DNA from: Macropodus opercularis
Lineage: Eukaryota; Chordata; Actinopteri; Anabantiformes; Osphronemidae
Length of the DNA: 64,000 nucleotides
Assembly (NCBI GenBank): GCA_030770545.1
Contig: CM061100.1
Location: forward strand, 7,323,501 to 7,387,500
Reading direction: 5' to 3'
Part shown: in pieces, positions 63,501-64,000 of the stretch
How positions within the stretch are numbered: the stretch's first letter is position 1
Layout of the letters: each line of letters begins with the position of its first letter
Translations under genes and position numbers: made by a program
The notes under the pieces: generated by a model
Database searches by the model: none
Told to the model about the DNA's origin: nothing
Seen by the model: the letters and a program-made list of their open reading frames with translations, nothing else

Positions 63501-63816
63501 ACGTATCCAGCTGTTATACGATCAGCAGCAGCAGCAGCAAGAGCAAACTTGTGTAACGGACACAAAAGCTCCAAAAGCTGAACTCCTCCTCCTCTTCCTC
63601 CTCCTCATCATCACCATCCCGTCGGGCGCATCTGCAGCCTGCAGGATCAGAGCGATATGAGTTTACACGGCTACGCTGAAACGTAGCTTTTCTTCTCTGC
63701 TCGCTGCATGTCCTTCAAACAGACATGGAACCTTTCTAAGTGGAAAACCAGTGGGAGTACGGGCTCATTTCAAATATTCGCCTCGCCACATTAAATCTTC
63801 TTTAATTGAATTAAGG
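59169..63816. other. Intergenic region upstream of the lysyl oxidase gene
   Basis: No exon is recognisable over 4.6 kb. It holds a (TG)16 microsatellite, a CTCF-like motif near 62223, a G-rich tract at 63101-63140 and, at the right end, the presumed promoter and 5'UTR of the lysyl oxidase gene. The open frame 63173-63388 has no recognisable domain. Confidence 0.5.
60501..60532 (+). repeat. (TG)16 microsatellite
   Basis: Sixteen perfect TG units. Runs like this can form Z-DNA and are often polymorphic in length. Confidence 0.95.
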
Positions 63817-64000
63817 ATGGGATTACGCGTGTTCGGCACGTCGTTTTACGCATACGCGTGTGTGTATATATTGGTTTTCATCCTGCGAGCTGTCCACTCT
63901 CAGAGGAGTCCCGGGACACAGCAAGAGCCAAACCCGAGAGCGGCTCTCCGGCAGACGCTGCAGTGGTCACACAACGGCAAGATCTTTAGCATTTTAAGCC
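63817..64000 (+). CDS. lox: Lysyl oxidase, N-terminal part (partial, runs off the window)
   Basis: An open frame from ATG at 63817 reaches the window end (61 codons). It starts with a hydrophobic signal sequence (ACVYILVFILRAVHSQ) followed by a Gln/Pro/Arg-rich stretch and then LRQTLQWSHNGKIFSILS. That last motif matches the QWENNGQVFSLLS segment that lies shortly after the signal peptide in LOX and LOXL1 propeptides. LOX is a secreted copper amine oxidase that crosslinks collagen and elastin. The catalytic domain is beyond the window. The Ser after the ILS-type end favours LOX over LOXL1, but the paralogue (loxa, loxb or a loxl gene) is not settled. Confidence 0.7.
   Translation, partial: MGLRVFGTSFYAYACVYILVFILRAVHSQRSPGTQQEPNPRAALRQTLQWSHNGKIFSILS

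Noticed and set aside
1..64000. tRNA genes, rRNA, CRISPR arrays, bacterial-type operons
   Set aside because: None seen. The tRNA-like boxes at 22745 belong to a degraded interspersed repeat, and the window is plainly vertebrate nuclear DNA.

Overview
The window is nuclear DNA of a bony fish, most likely a percomorph-type teleost. Its genes are multi-exon vertebrate genes with GT-AG introns that are mostly 80 bp to 3 kb long. Gene families are recognised from the exon translations, and exon joins were checked for phase by hand. No database search was possible, so orthology rests on remembered family sequences and on gene order.

Layout, left to right. (1) The last coding exon of nfkbil1 (+). 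(2) A complete V-ATPase a2 subunit gene, atp6v0a2 (+, 20 coding exons). (3) A complete osbp2 (+, 14 coding exons, with an ATATT microsatellite in its 3-kb intron 2). (4) slc35e4 (+, 2 coding exons behind a GC-rich promoter and a spliced 5' leader with overlapping upstream ORFs). (5) A very short smoothelin-family gene (+, one smoothelin repeat plus one CH domain). (6) inpp5j (+, proline-rich inositol 5-phosphatase with SKICH domain). (7) mat2a (+), whose 3'UTR carries hairpins with the METTL16 target motif. (8) A 5-kb tandem segmental duplication, about 41225-46290 and 46323-51470. Each unit carries the tail of the mat2a 3'UTR and a complete minus-strand saposin-domain gene of the surfactant protein B type. 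Unit 2 also holds a 441-bp non-autonomous Tc1-like insertion that is absent from unit 1. (9) A complete heme peroxidase gene of the mpx/epx type (+, 15 coding exons). (10) The first 61 codons of a lysyl oxidase gene (+), running off the right edge.

Gene order supports the calls. osbp2, slc35e4, smoothelin and inpp5j are neighbours on human 22q12.2, and mat2a and SFTPB are neighbours on human 2p11.2. Here the two blocks are joined. There is no operon-like logic; the genes cover organelle acidification, sterol exchange, phosphoinositide turnover, SAM synthesis, surfactant-type lipid binding or defence, and neutrophil peroxidase.

The most interesting part is the sftpb-like pair. The exons for signal peptide and first saposin domain are almost identical between copies, and so are the last two small exons. 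The second saposin domain between them, equivalent to the mature SP-B peptide, has diverged strongly. Also notable are the METTL16-type hairpins, one of which was duplicated with the unit, the chained ATGA overlaps in the slc35e4 leader, and a GC-AG intron in atp6v0a2.
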